A stretch of DNA of 64,000 nt. Source: Dactylosporangium vinaceum. GTDB lineage: Bacteria; Actinomycetota; Actinomycetes; Mycobacteriales; Micromonosporaceae. The stretch lies in assembly GCF_019904175.1 (NCBI RefSeq), contig NZ_CP061913.1:806001-870000 (forward strand). Reading direction: 5' to 3'. A program made the position numbers and the translations under genes. The notes under the pieces are model-generated. The model was given only the letters and a program-made list of their open reading frames with translations, did no database searches and had not been told where the DNA came from. Positions 1 through 7,650 of this stretch are shown here, one piece after another; the stretch's first letter is position 1; every line of letters starts with the position of its first letter.

Positions 1-411
1 ACCGTCACCGGCCTGGGCCCGCTCGATGAGCGCCCAGACCTCCGAGGCCGGGTCGCCGCGGTCGGGCCGCGTCGGCTGGGGCGGGACGGGCTCGCGCGGA
101 CCGGTCTCGGTGAGCGTGTCGGTGCCGCCGAGCACGTCGTGCGGGATGGGCACGGTCTCCTCGCCTAAGACCCCGGCGCCGGCGCCGCCGTTGGCGGGCT
201 TGCCGTTGATCCCGGCGTTGGGGCGGGCGTTCGGGGCCGGGCCCGAACGCGTCGGCGCCTCGTTGGTGTGGGGGCGACCGCGCGTGCGCGGGACGCTGCC
301 TCCTTCACCACGGATCACCGTGCTGAACATGTCGCGCATGGAGTCGCGCAGCATCGACAGCCCACCGGCGAGTGCGTGCTCGGCTTCGAACACGTGCAGG
401 TAACCGCTCAT
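1..411 (-). CDS. bldN: BldN-like ECF sigma factor, N-terminal part only (runs off the window)
   Basis: The minus strand is open from ATG at 411 to the window edge (137 codons, no stop). The first ~120 residues are low-complexity (Pro, Gly, Arg). They are followed by EVWALIERAQAGDG, which matches the start of sigma region 2 in ECF factors of the BldN group. In Streptomyces, BldN is made with an unusual N-terminal extension that is removed by proteolysis, and its gene lies close to the rex-hem genes; both features fit here. Its role would be in the aerial development/sporulation cascade, partnered with the anti-sigma factor RsbN, whose gene would lie outside the window. The upstream sequence has only a weak ribosome site (TTGTGAAGC before ATG). 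The catalytic core is not visible, so the subgroup rests on the extension, the short motif and the neighbourhood. Confidence 0.6.
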   Translation of the reverse strand, partial: MSGYLHVFEAEHALAGGLSMLRDSMRDMFSTVIRGEGGSVPRTRGRPHTNEAPTRSGPAPNARPNAGINGKPANGGAGAGVLGEETVPIPHDVLGGTDTLTETGPREPVPPQPTRPDRGDPASEVWALIERAQAGDG

Positions 412-883
412 GCTTCACAAGCCGGTACGGATGGCTTATTAGGCGCGATCACGGGCACTTCGGCCTCCTCGGGGTGAGGGGTGTCAACTCGCAACAAATG
501 GGGTGAGTCGACTTCGGTGATAATAGGTCCGGCGTCACCCGCGTGTGGGCGGCTCTTTGCGGCAGGCCACATTCACCCACGAATAGGTGTGCGACCGGCG
601 CACATGCTGTCCGTCACTTTCCGGCGACACGCCGTGCGACACGCCGCTAAACCGGTGAAACGGGACGTAAATGCGCCCGGTTGGTGCGGGCATCTCACGA
701 CTAGGGCACACGTTCGGGTGATCCTTTACTCATGCGGCGTGTCGGGCCTCTCACGGGCCATCGCATCGAGACCCGCTCATCGCCGCACGCACCATGCCAC
801 GGCGCTGGGTGATCGGTAACGGGTGATCTCTCCGTCGGCCTGGAGCCACCCGCGGGACAGCGGCTGTGGGAGACTCTGCGACC
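412..883. other. Divergent intergenic region between the sigma gene and the acyl-CoA ligase
   Basis: About 470 bp with no convincing gene. It is less GC-rich than its surroundings and must hold promoters for both flanking genes. Visible elements are an AT-rich island at 515-530 (TAATAG/TATTAT), a perfect TTGACA reading on the minus strand at 482-487 without a good -10 at the normal distance, a CACC-N8-GGTG inverted repeat at 574-589, and three copies of CGACACGCCG (two direct, one inverted). Short ORFs here lack recognisable products. Confidence 0.5.
624..744. repeat. CGACACGCCG repeats, two direct and one inverted
   Basis: GCGACACGCCG occurs at 624-634 and again at 636-646, a 12-bp period. 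Its inverted form GCGGCGTGTCG occurs at 734-744. They sit between two divergent promoters and could be a regulator-binding array. The binding protein is unknown. Confidence 0.4.
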
Positions 884-2395
884 GTGCAGGACGCTTCCAT
901 TTCCCTCGCCGGCAACTTCGCCGACACCGTGCGCCGGGCCGCCGCGGCCGGCGGCGCCCGCCCGGCCCTGCGCTCGCACGATGCCGAGCTGTCCTGGGCC
1001 GAACTGGACCGCCAGGTGGACGCGGTGGCGGCCGGCCTGTCCCGCCTGGATCTGACGGACGGCGCGCGGGTGGCGATCGCGCTGCCCAACGTGCCGGAGT
1101 TCGCCGCCGTCTTCTTCGGGGTGCTGCGGGCCGGCCTGGTCGCCGTGCCGGTCAACCCCGCGTACACGGCCCGCGAGCTCACGCACGTGCTGTCCGACTC
1201 CGGCACGGCCGTGCTCATCGCCACCGGCCCGGTGCTGGAGGCGCTGGGGGACTCGGCGCCGCCGGTGCGGTACCAGCTCGGGAAGAACCTCGACCAATTA
1301 CTCACCGGCCCGGATGGCGTTGCTCAGTCACCCTCTGTGGGGGGAGGCGAGGATCTCGCCGTGCTCCTTTACACGTCCGGGACGGCCGGCGCGCCGAAGG
1401 GCGCGATGCTCCCGCACCGGGCGCTGCTGGCCAACCACGGGCAGCTGGCCCGGATCGAGCCGGCGCCGGTCACCGGCGACGACGTGCTCCTGCTCGCCGT
1501 GCCGCTGTTCCACGCCTACGGTCTCAACTCCGGTCTCGGGGCCGTGGCCTACCACGGGGCCTGCGGGGTGCTCGTCGAGCGCTTCGACCCGGCCGACTCT
1601 CTCGACGTGATCGAGCGGCACGGCGTGACAGGGGTGGTCGGGGTGCCGCCGATGTTCATCGCCTGGTCGCTGATGGGCGAGCGGCTCGCCGCGGCGTGGG
1701 CCGGGGTGCGCCTCGCGGTGTGCGGGGCGGCGCCGCTCGACCCCGCGGCCGAGCGGCGCTTCGCCGGCGCGACCGGGCGCCCGGTGCACCAGGGATACGG
1801 CCTCACCGAGGCGGCGCCGGTCCTCACCAGCACCCTCGCCAGCCCCTCGGTCAAGCCCGGCGCCATCGGCCGGCCCATCCCGGGAGTGGAGGTGCGGCTG
1901 GTCGACACCGGGGGCGAGGACGTCCTCGACGACGAGGACGACGGCACCAGCGACCCCGGCGAGATCGTCGCCCGCGGCGCCAACCTCTTCCTGGGGTACT
2001 GGCCCGACGCGTCCGGCGGCCCCGGCCCGGACGGCTGGTGGGCGACCGGCGACGTGGCCTACGCCGACGAGGACGGTGACCTGTTCATCGTCGACCGCCT
2101 CGGTGAGCTGATCCTGGTCAGCGGCTTCAACGTGTACCCCCACGAGGTCGAGTCCGTCCTGGCCGCCCACGAGTCGGTGGTCGAGGCCGCGGTGCTGGGG
2201 GTGCCGCACCCGTACACCGGCCAGACCGTCAAGGCGCTCGTCGTGCGCGTCCCCGGCTCCCGGGTCAGCGCCGAGGAGCTGATCGCGCACTGCGAGCGCA
2301 ACCTGGCCCGCTTCAAGTGCCCGACCGCTGTCGAGTTCGTGGCGGAGCTGCCGCACTCGGCGACCGGCAAGGTCAGGAAGGGATCGCTGCGATGA
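884..2395 (+). CDS. AMP-dependent acyl-CoA synthetase/ligase
   Basis: ANL-superfamily adenylating enzyme of ~503 residues, normal length for a fatty-acyl-CoA ligase. It activates a carboxylic acid with ATP and transfers it to CoA in the cytoplasm. Motifs in order: the phosphate-binding loop LLYTSGTAGAPKGA near residue 162, the aromatic/Thr motif QGYGLTEAAP near 305, the TGD and D-R-L-GE hinge region near 385-410 (WWATGDVAYADEDGD, IVDRLGELI), and the catalytic lysine in SATGKVRKG close to the C-terminus. GTG at 884 has GGGAG 11 nt upstream; GTG at 866 is the alternative. The stop overlaps the next start (ATGA at 2392-2395), so it is co-translated with the glutaredoxin-like gene. Substrate chain length cannot be told. 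Confidence 0.85.
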   Translation: MQDASISLAGNFADTVRRAAAAGGARPALRSHDAELSWAELDRQVDAVAAGLSRLDLTDGARVAIALPNVPEFAAVFFGVLRAGLVAVPVNPAYTARELTHVLSDSGTAVLIATGPVLEALGDSAPPVRYQLGKNLDQLLTGPDGVAQSPSVGGGEDLAVLLYTSGTAGAPKGAMLPHRALLANHGQLARIEPAPVTGDDVLLLAVPLFHAYGLNSGLGAVAYHGACGVLVERFDPADSLDVIERHGVTGVVGVPPMFIAWSLMGERLAAAWAGVRLAVCGAAPLDPAAERRFAGATGRPVHQGYGLTEAAPVLTSTLASPSVKPGAIGRPIPGVEVRLVDTGGEDVLDDEDDGTSDPGEIVARGANLFLGYWPDASGGPGPDGWWATGDVAYADEDGDLFIVDRLGELILVSGFNVYPHEVESVLAAHESVVEAAVLGVPHPYTGQTVKALVVRVPGSRVSAEELIAHCERNLARFKCPTAVEFVAELPHSATGKVRKGSLR

Positions 2396-2643
2396 CGACG
2401 CGCCTGACGCTGTACACCCGCCCGGGCTGCCATCTGTGCGAGGACGCCAAGGCGGTCCTGGCCCGGGTCGCGGCCGACACCGGCGAGGGGTTCACGGAGG
2501 TGAGCATCGAGGGCGACGAGGACCTGGAGGAGGAGTACGGCCTGCGAATCCCGGTGCTGCTGCTGGACGGCCGCGAGCACGGTTACTGGCGGGTAGAAGA
2601 GGAGCGACTCCGGCGCGACTTGCGGCTATCCTCTCCCGGGTGA
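2392..2643 (+). CDS. Glutaredoxin-like thiol-disulfide protein
   Basis: 83-residue thioredoxin-fold protein beginning TRLTLYTRPGCHLCEDA, with the redox-active CxxC (CHLC) at the N-terminal end of helix 1 and the cis-proline in RIPVLLLDG, as in the glutaredoxin family DUF836/PF05768. It probably reduces protein disulfides in the cytosol using mycothiol or thioredoxin-type electron donors (inferred from the phylum). It overlaps the ligase by ATGA and the HAD gene by GTGA (2640-2643), forming a three-gene operon. In Streptomyces similar small redox and HAD genes sit between bldN and rex. Confidence 0.85.
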   Translation: MTTRLTLYTRPGCHLCEDAKAVLARVAADTGEGFTEVSIEGDEDLEEEYGLRIPVLLLDGREHGYWRVEEERLRRDLRLSSPG

Positions 2644-3275
2644 AGCACCTGGTCTGGGACTGGAACGGAACCCTCCTCGACGACCTCAAGCTGGTCGTCG
2701 ACGCCACGAACGTCTGCCTGGCCACCGTCGGCGGCCCGGTCATCACCGCTGACGAGCACCGGCGCGACTTCCGCCGGCCGATTCTGGACTACTACGCGCA
2801 CGTCCTGGAGCGCCCGGTCGACGAGGTGGAGTTCAAGCTCCTGGACGACGCGTTCCACGACGCGTACCGGGAGCGGATGGCCGAGGTGCGGCTCGTCCCG
2901 GACGCCCTCGAGGCCATGGCCAAGTGGCCCGGCACCCAGTCGCTGCTGTCCATGTTCTTCCACGACGAGCTGCTGATCGAGGTCGAGCGGCACGGCCTCA
3001 ACGCGCGGCTGACCCGCGTCGACGGCCTGCCCGGCACGGTCGGCGGCCACCGCAAGGCCACCTACCTGCAGCGGCACCTGGAGGCTCTCGACATCGACCC
3101 GGCCGGCGTGGTGCTGATCGGCGACTCGGTCGACGACGGCGACGCCGCCCGCTCGACCGGCGCCACCGCGGTGCTCTACGCGGGCGGCTTCACCGACGCC
3201 GCACTGCTGAAGGCGACGGGCCTCCCGGTCGCCTACTCCCTCGTGGAGGCCGTGGAGATCGCCTCAGCCCTGTAG
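2640..3275 (+). CDS. HAD-superfamily hydrolase
   Basis: 211 residues starting at GTG 2640. Motif I is WDWNGTLLDD (nucleophile Asp, then Asn at the +2 position), with a helical cap. The lysine motif is in GGHRKATYLQ and motif IV is VVLIGDSVDDGDAA, as in phosphoglycolate-phosphatase-like HADs. The likely role is cytosolic phosphatase; the substrate is unknown. Translation can couple to the preceding gene through GTGA. A TATCCT hexamer 7 nt before the start (2627-2632) could also drive a leaderless transcript of this gene alone. The 3' end overlaps the convergent response regulator by 12 bp. Confidence 0.85.
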   Translation: MKHLVWDWNGTLLDDLKLVVDATNVCLATVGGPVITADEHRRDFRRPILDYYAHVLERPVDEVEFKLLDDAFHDAYRERMAEVRLVPDALEAMAKWPGTQSLLSMFFHDELLIEVERHGLNARLTRVDGLPGTVGGHRKATYLQRHLEALDIDPAGVVLIGDSVDDGDAARSTGATAVLYAGGFTDAALLKATGLPVAYSLVEAVEIASAL

Positions 3276-3908
3276 GTAGGCCAGCACCGCCAGCACCCGC
3301 CGGTGCTGCTCGTCGTCCGGCGGCAGGTCGAGCTTCGTGAAGATGTTCTTGACGTGCTTCTCGACCGCGCCGTCGGTGACGACGAGCTTGCGGGCGATCG
3401 CGGTGTTGGAGCGGCCCTCGGCCATCAGGCCCAGGACCTCCCGCTCGCGCGGGGTGAGGCTGCGCAGCGGGTCGTCGCGCCGGCGGCGGACCAGCAGCTG
3501 GCCGACGACCTCGGGGTCGAGGACCGTCGCGCCGGAGGCGACCCGCTGCATGGCCTCCAGGAAGTCGGCGACCTCGGAGACGCGGTCCTTCAGCAGGTAC
3601 CCCACCGCGCCCGCCCGGTCCGCCAGCAGATCGTCGGCGTAGGAGACCTCGACGTACTGCGACAGCACCAGGATCGGCGTCTTCGGGACCCGGGACCGGG
3701 CCTCAACCGCCGCCCGCAGCCCCTCGTCGGTGTGCGACGGCGGCATCCGCACGTCAACGATCGCCACGTCGGGCCGGTGCTCGACGACCGCCTCGACCAG
3801 GCTCGGGCCGTCACCGACGGCGGCGAGGACCTCGTGGCCGCTCTCGGTGAGCAGGCGCACCAGGCCCTCGCGGAGCAGTACCGAATCATCCGCAACCACA
3901 ACCCGCAC
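3264..3908 (-). CDS. NarL/LuxR-family response regulator
   Basis: 214 residues. Receiver domain residues 1-120 have the acidic pair D7/D8, phospho-acceptor D52 (IVDVRMPPSHTDEG), S83 and K107 (GYLLKD). The C-terminal LuxR-type HTH, from ~150, reads LTPREREVLGLMAEGRSNTAIA and continues to VEKHVKNIFTKL. It acts as a DNA-binding transcription regulator phosphorylated by the kinase encoded 29 bp upstream. The MPPSHTDEGL signature is typical of the actinobacterial NarL-type regulators paired with Sensor-domain kinases. Target genes are unknown. Confidence 0.93.
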   Translation of the reverse strand: MRVVVADDSVLLREGLVRLLTESGHEVLAAVGDGPSLVEAVVEHRPDVAIVDVRMPPSHTDEGLRAAVEARSRVPKTPILVLSQYVEVSYADDLLADRAGAVGYLLKDRVSEVADFLEAMQRVASGATVLDPEVVGQLLVRRRRDDPLRSLTPREREVLGLMAEGRSNTAIARKLVVTDGAVEKHVKNIFTKLDLPPDDEQHRRVLAVLAYLQG

Positions 3909-3937
3909 GCGCCGATCCTAGGGCGCCGGGGGGCCGC

Positions 3938-5260
3938 TCAGGGAATCGGCAGGATCGCCACCAGCTTCGTGCCGGCGTCCGGGGGGCTCGTGACCGTCAG
4001 CTCGCCGCCGGCCGCCCGGACCCGGTCCGCCAGGCCGGTCAGCCCGTGGCCCTTGGCCAGGCTCGCGCCGCCCACGCCGTCGTCCTCGACGGTGACGAGC
4101 ATCCCGTACACGGAGCGCTGCAGCGCCACCTTCACCTCGGACGCGTGCGAGTGCTTGGCCACGTTGGTGAGGGCCTCGGCGACCACGAAGTAGACGGTCG
4201 TCTCGACGTTCTCGGCCAGCCGGTCGATCTCCGGCAGCTCCAGGTCGACAGGCACGATCGAGCGGGCGGCCAGGGCGGTCAGCGCGGCCCGCAGGCCCCG
4301 GTCGACAAGGATCGGCGGGGCGATACCGCGCGACAGCGCGCGCAGCTCCTCGAGGGTCTCCCGGGTCTGCGCGAGGGCCTCGGCCACCGTCGCCCGGGCG
4401 GCGCCGGGGTCGTTGTCGAACTGCAGGTCGGCCCGGCCCAGGTCCATGGCCAGCCGGACCAGCCGCTGCTGGGGGCCGTCGTGGATGTCCCGCTCCAGCC
4501 GGCGCAGCGCTGTCGCCTCGGCCGACACCGCGGCGCTGGTCTGGGCCCGGGCCCGGTCGCGGCTGCGCTCGGCCTCGTAGACCCGCTCCCGCAGCTCGCT
4601 GACGCCGCTGAGCAGGGCCCGGGCGAACAGCGCCTCGAGCAGGGCCACGCCGCGCACGACCGGGAACAGGGTGAGCGCGAAGATCAGGCCGAGGCCGGTG
4701 TGGAACAGGATTCGCACCGTGGTGCCGCGGCCCAGGCCCAGCAGTTCGGGCAGGTCGTGCATGTCCGGCCCGCGCGGGATCGACCAGTCCCACAGGACCG
4801 TGGTCAGGCCGCCGAGGGCGCCGGCCCACCAGACCACCACGAACGCGAAGGCGAGGACGCTCGGGATCAGCCGGAACACGCCGTGCACCAGGTCGAGCCA
4901 CGACTGGCCGTCGGTGAGCGGCACGAACGTGCGCTTCCAGAACCCGGCGCCGGGCTTCGCCTTCTTGTAGTACGGGTGGGGCAGGTCGATGCCCAGGACC
5001 GGGCCGACCCGGGCGCGCTCAAGGGTGGCGAAACCGCGGGCCTGGAAGATTGTCGCGAAGAGCACCGGGAAGCCGATGACCAGCACCATCAGGCCGACGC
5101 CCAGGGAGAAGCCGGTGACGCACAGCACGATGGTGATGATCGACAGGGGGAGGCCGAGCAGCACGTACTGCGTGTCGATCCCCAGCTGCCGGAAGATGCG
5201 GGAGGTGCGGCCCGGGCCGAGTGGGGTGATGGTCGTCGTCATGCCATTGACGCTAGGCAT
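3938..5260 (-). CDS. Membrane sensor histidine kinase (HisKA_3 type)
   Basis: ~440 residues. The N-terminal half is a four-helix membrane sensor domain of the 'putative sensor' type: segments at about 32-50, 53-72, 132-157 and 183-205, with a conserved loop containing HPYYKKAKPG and W-FVPLTD. It is followed by a short coiled region, a DHp with phospho-acceptor H260 in ERDIHDGPQQRLV, and an HATPase domain with N-box EALTNVAKHS and G-boxes DDGVGG and GHGLTGLADRV. The HDGPQQ motif places it with NarX/DesK-type kinases. The start at 5260 has GGGAGGCGAGGG upstream; an internal ATG at 5242 lacks a ribosome site. It forms an operon with the response regulator. The stimulus is unknown; this sensor type is often linked to cell-envelope signals. 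Confidence 0.9.
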   Translation of the reverse strand: MPSVNGMTTTITPLGPGRTSRIFRQLGIDTQYVLLGLPLSIITIVLCVTGFSLGVGLMVLVIGFPVLFATIFQARGFATLERARVGPVLGIDLPHPYYKKAKPGAGFWKRTFVPLTDGQSWLDLVHGVFRLIPSVLAFAFVVVWWAGALGGLTTVLWDWSIPRGPDMHDLPELLGLGRGTTVRILFHTGLGLIFALTLFPVVRGVALLEALFARALLSGVSELRERVYEAERSRDRARAQTSAAVSAEATALRRLERDIHDGPQQRLVRLAMDLGRADLQFDNDPGAARATVAEALAQTRETLEELRALSRGIAPPILVDRGLRAALTALAARSIVPVDLELPEIDRLAENVETTVYFVVAEALTNVAKHSHASEVKVALQRSVYGMLVTVEDDGVGGASLAKGHGLTGLADRVRAAGGELTVTSPPDAGTKLVAILPIP

Positions 5261-5644
5261 CGCAGCCCTCGCCTCCCATCCCGCGGCCCGGCCACTTGAT
5301 GGTAGGGGCAGCCCTACGGAAAAAACGTGTAGTCTCGCTACATAAGGGCGTGTCGGGTGCGGCAAATGCCGGAATTATGGAGATACTGGTCACAGCGCCC
5401 GCCTGCTGCCGACCGCGTCGCAGAAAGGGGGCACCACGTGCCGCGGGGGCATTTCTCGCGTGCGCGATCCGCACGGGCGGGCGCTGACCTCTACGTGGTG
5501 GGCGCCGAGTCTTCAAGATCGCGATTTGTGCACCGCTTCACAAGCGCCTACTCTGTTGCAACGACGAACCCCGCTAGCACAGGCGGTAGTCGCCATTGCG
5601 AGCGGCCTCGTACAACGCCGCCGTCGTCGTCGTCTCGGAGACTC
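5261..5644. other. Divergent promoter region between kinase and rex
   Basis: 384 bp. It contains a small hairpin GTAGGG-GCAG-CCCTAC at 5302-5317 on the kinase side, then an AT-rich patch (GGAAAAAACG), and the Rex operator at 5526-5543 on the rex side. An open frame runs from 5357 into rex but has no ribosome site or conserved sequence and is taken as leader. Confidence 0.6.
5526..5543 (+). promoter_or_regulatory. Rex operator (ROP) overlapping the rex-hem promoter
   Basis: TTGTGCACCGCTTCACAA is an 18-bp near-palindrome with TTGTG/CACAA ends. It matches the known Rex site pattern TTGTGAA-N4-TTCACAA with one altered half-site position. Taking TTGTGC (5526-5531) as -35, TACTCT (5549-5554) lies 17 bp downstream as -10, so bound Rex would block RNA polymerase. 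In Streptomyces coelicolor Rex represses its own rex-hem operon through such a site; the same is inferred here. Confidence 0.85.
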
Positions 5645-6367
5645 ATGAGCCAGCAGCGCACCGGCCCCACCGACGGACCGGACTTTCCGGATCTGCCGGA
5701 GGCGACCGTCGCCAGGCTTCCGGAGTACCTTCGCGCCCTGCACCACCTCGCGGAGGAGGGGCACGAAACGGTCTCCTCGGAGGGCCTGGCCGCGGCCGCG
5801 GGGGTCAACTCCGCCAAGCTCCGCAAGGACCTGTCCCACCTGGGCCGCACCGGCACCCGGGGCGTCGGCTACGACGTCACGGTGCTGATCGACCAGATCG
5901 AGCACGTGCTCGGCCTCACCCACCGCCGGGCCGTCGCGCTCGTCGGTGTCGGTAATCTCGGTCACGCCCTGGCCGGCTACGCGGGCTTCGGCAACCGCGG
6001 CTTCCGCATCGCCGCCCTCTTCGACGCCGACCTCGGCCGGGTGGGCGAGCAGATCAACGGCCTCGTCGTGCACCACATCGAGGACCTGCCGGCGATCGTC
6101 GACTCCGAGTCGATCTCCATCGCCGTCATCGCGACCCCGGCCCACGCCGCCCAGCACGTCTGCGACCGCCTCGTGGCGGCCGGTGTGACGAGCATCCTCA
6201 ACTTCGCGCCCTGCGTGCTCGGCGTCCCCGAGGGCGTCGACGTGCGCAAGGTCGACCTGGCCATCGAGCTGCAGATCCTGTCGTTCCACGAGCACCGCAA
6301 GTCGGCGCTCACCGCGCTGCCGGCGGTGCAGAAGAACGCCCACGGCGGAGCGGAGGTGGCGTCATGA
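5645..6367 (+). CDS. rex: Redox-sensing transcriptional repressor Rex
   Basis: 240 residues. The N-terminal winged helix covers ~15-85, with LPEYLRALHHL and recognition region VNSAKLRKDLSHLG, followed by GTRGVGYDV. The Rossmann NAD(H) domain begins VALVGVGNLGHALAGY, and a C-terminal domain-swapped helix ends ELQILSFHEH. Rex binds DNA when NADH/NAD+ is low and releases it when NADH rises, so respiratory and haem genes are induced under oxygen limitation. ATG 5645 was chosen because it follows CGGAGA and matches the usual Rex N-terminus. The stop overlaps hemA (ATGA), so Rex is translated together with the pathway it controls. Confidence 0.97.
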   Translation: MSQQRTGPTDGPDFPDLPEATVARLPEYLRALHHLAEEGHETVSSEGLAAAAGVNSAKLRKDLSHLGRTGTRGVGYDVTVLIDQIEHVLGLTHRRAVALVGVGNLGHALAGYAGFGNRGFRIAALFDADLGRVGEQINGLVVHHIEDLPAIVDSESISIAVIATPAHAAQHVCDRLVAAGVTSILNFAPCVLGVPEGVDVRKVDLAIELQILSFHEHRKSALTALPAVQKNAHGGAEVAS

Positions 6368-7650
6368 ACCTGCTCGTCGTGGGGCTCTCCCACCGCACCG
6401 CGAGCGTGCCGCTGCTCGAGCGCCTGGTCCTCGCGCCGGGCGAGGCGCCGGCCGTGCTGGCCGAGCTCGTCGGGATGCCGTACGTCGACGAGGCAGTGGT
6501 CCTGTCCAGCTGCAACCGCGTCGAGATCTACGCCTCCGTCACCGCCTTCCACGGCGGCCTGGCCGACATCGGCGGGCTCCTCGCCGCGCGGGCCGGCCTG
6601 CCCATGAGCGAGCTGGCCCCGCAGCTGTACGTCCACTACGAGGCCGACGCCGTCCGGCACGCCTTCCGCGTCGCCGCCGGCCTCGACTCGATGGTCGTCG
6701 GCGAGTCGCAGATCCTGGGCCAGCTCCGCGACGCCTACAACACCGCGGGCGAGCAGGGCACGGCCGGCCGGCTCATGCACGAGCTGCTGCAGCAGGCCCT
6801 GCGGGTCGGCAAGCGGGTCCACGCCGAGACCGAGATCGACCGGGCCGGGCAGAGCGTCGTCAGCGCCGCCCTCGCCTACGGCCAGGGTGCGACCGCGCCG
6901 GTCGAGGGCCACCCCGCCCTCGTCATCGGCGCCGGCTCCATGGGCGCGCTGGCCCTGGCCACCCTGCGCCGGGCCGGGGCGTCGCCGCTCTACGTGACCA
7001 ACCGTGGCCACGCCCGCGCCGAGCGGCTCGCCGAGCTGCACGGGGCGCAGGCCGTACCGTTCGCCGAGCTGCCGTCGCTGCTGGAGCGGGTCGACGTCGT
7101 CGTCAGCGCCACCGCGTCGCCGGAGCACGTCCTCGACGCCCCCCTCATCGCGGGCGCCGGGCGTGATCTTCTCGTGCTGGACCTGGCCCTGCCGCGGGAC
7201 GTGGCCCCGGCCGTGCGCGACCTGCCCGGCGTCACGCTCGTCGACATCGAGCTGCTGTCCGAGTCGCTGTCGGGCACCGCCGACACCGAGGAGCGGGCCG
7301 GCGAGGAGATCGTCGCGGCCGAGGTCGAGGCGTACCTGACCTGGCTGCGCGGCGCCGACGTCGCCCCGACCGTGGCCGCGCTGCGGGCCCGGGCCGACGA
7401 GGTCGTCGAGGCCGAGCTGCGCCGGCTGGCCCAGCGCTGCCCCGAGCTCGGCGACGCCGCCCGGGCCGAGGTCGCCCACAGCATCCACCGCATCGTCCAG
7501 CGGCTGCTGCACCAGCCGACCGTCCGGGTCCGGCAGCTGGCCGCGGCGCCCGGCGGCGAGGCCTACGCGCAGGCCCTGCGCGAGCTGTTCGACCTGCACA
7601 TCCCGGCCGCCGAGATCGACCCCGCCCACGCCTCCGAGGTGCACCCGTGA
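6364..7650 (+). CDS. hemA: Glutamyl-tRNA reductase
   Basis: 428 residues, typical length. It reduces Glu-tRNA(Glu) to glutamate-1-semialdehyde with NADPH, the committed step of C5-pathway haem, sirohaem and cobalamin synthesis. Visible are the N-terminal catalytic motif LSSCNRVEIYA with the active-site Cys, the substrate loop DSMVVGESQILGQLR, the Rossmann motif VIGAGSMGALAL, and the C-terminal dimerisation helix. Second gene of the rex-hem operon; overlaps rex by ATGA and hemC by GTGA. Confidence 0.98.
   Translation: MNLLVVGLSHRTASVPLLERLVLAPGEAPAVLAELVGMPYVDEAVVLSSCNRVEIYASVTAFHGGLADIGGLLAARAGLPMSELAPQLYVHYEADAVRHAFRVAAGLDSMVVGESQILGQLRDAYNTAGEQGTAGRLMHELLQQALRVGKRVHAETEIDRAGQSVVSAALAYGQGATAPVEGHPALVIGAGSMGALALATLRRAGASPLYVTNRGHARAERLAELHGAQAVPFAELPSLLERVDVVVSATASPEHVLDAPLIAGAGRDLLVLDLALPRDVAPAVRDLPGVTLVDIELLSESLSGTADTEERAGEEIVAAEVEAYLTWLRGADVAPTVAALRARADEVVEAELRRLAQRCPELGDAARAEVAHSIHRIVQRLLHQPTVRVRQLAAAPGGEAYAQALRELFDLHIPAAEIDPAHASEVHP

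Noticed and set aside
481..819. 112-codon frame upstream of the acyl-CoA ligase
   Set aside because: Unrecognisable sequence with atypical composition, lying in a divergent promoter region.
5357..5644. N-terminal extension of Rex by 96 codons
   Set aside because: It would include the Rex operator and promoter and is not seen in Rex proteins. ATG 5645 has a ribosome site.
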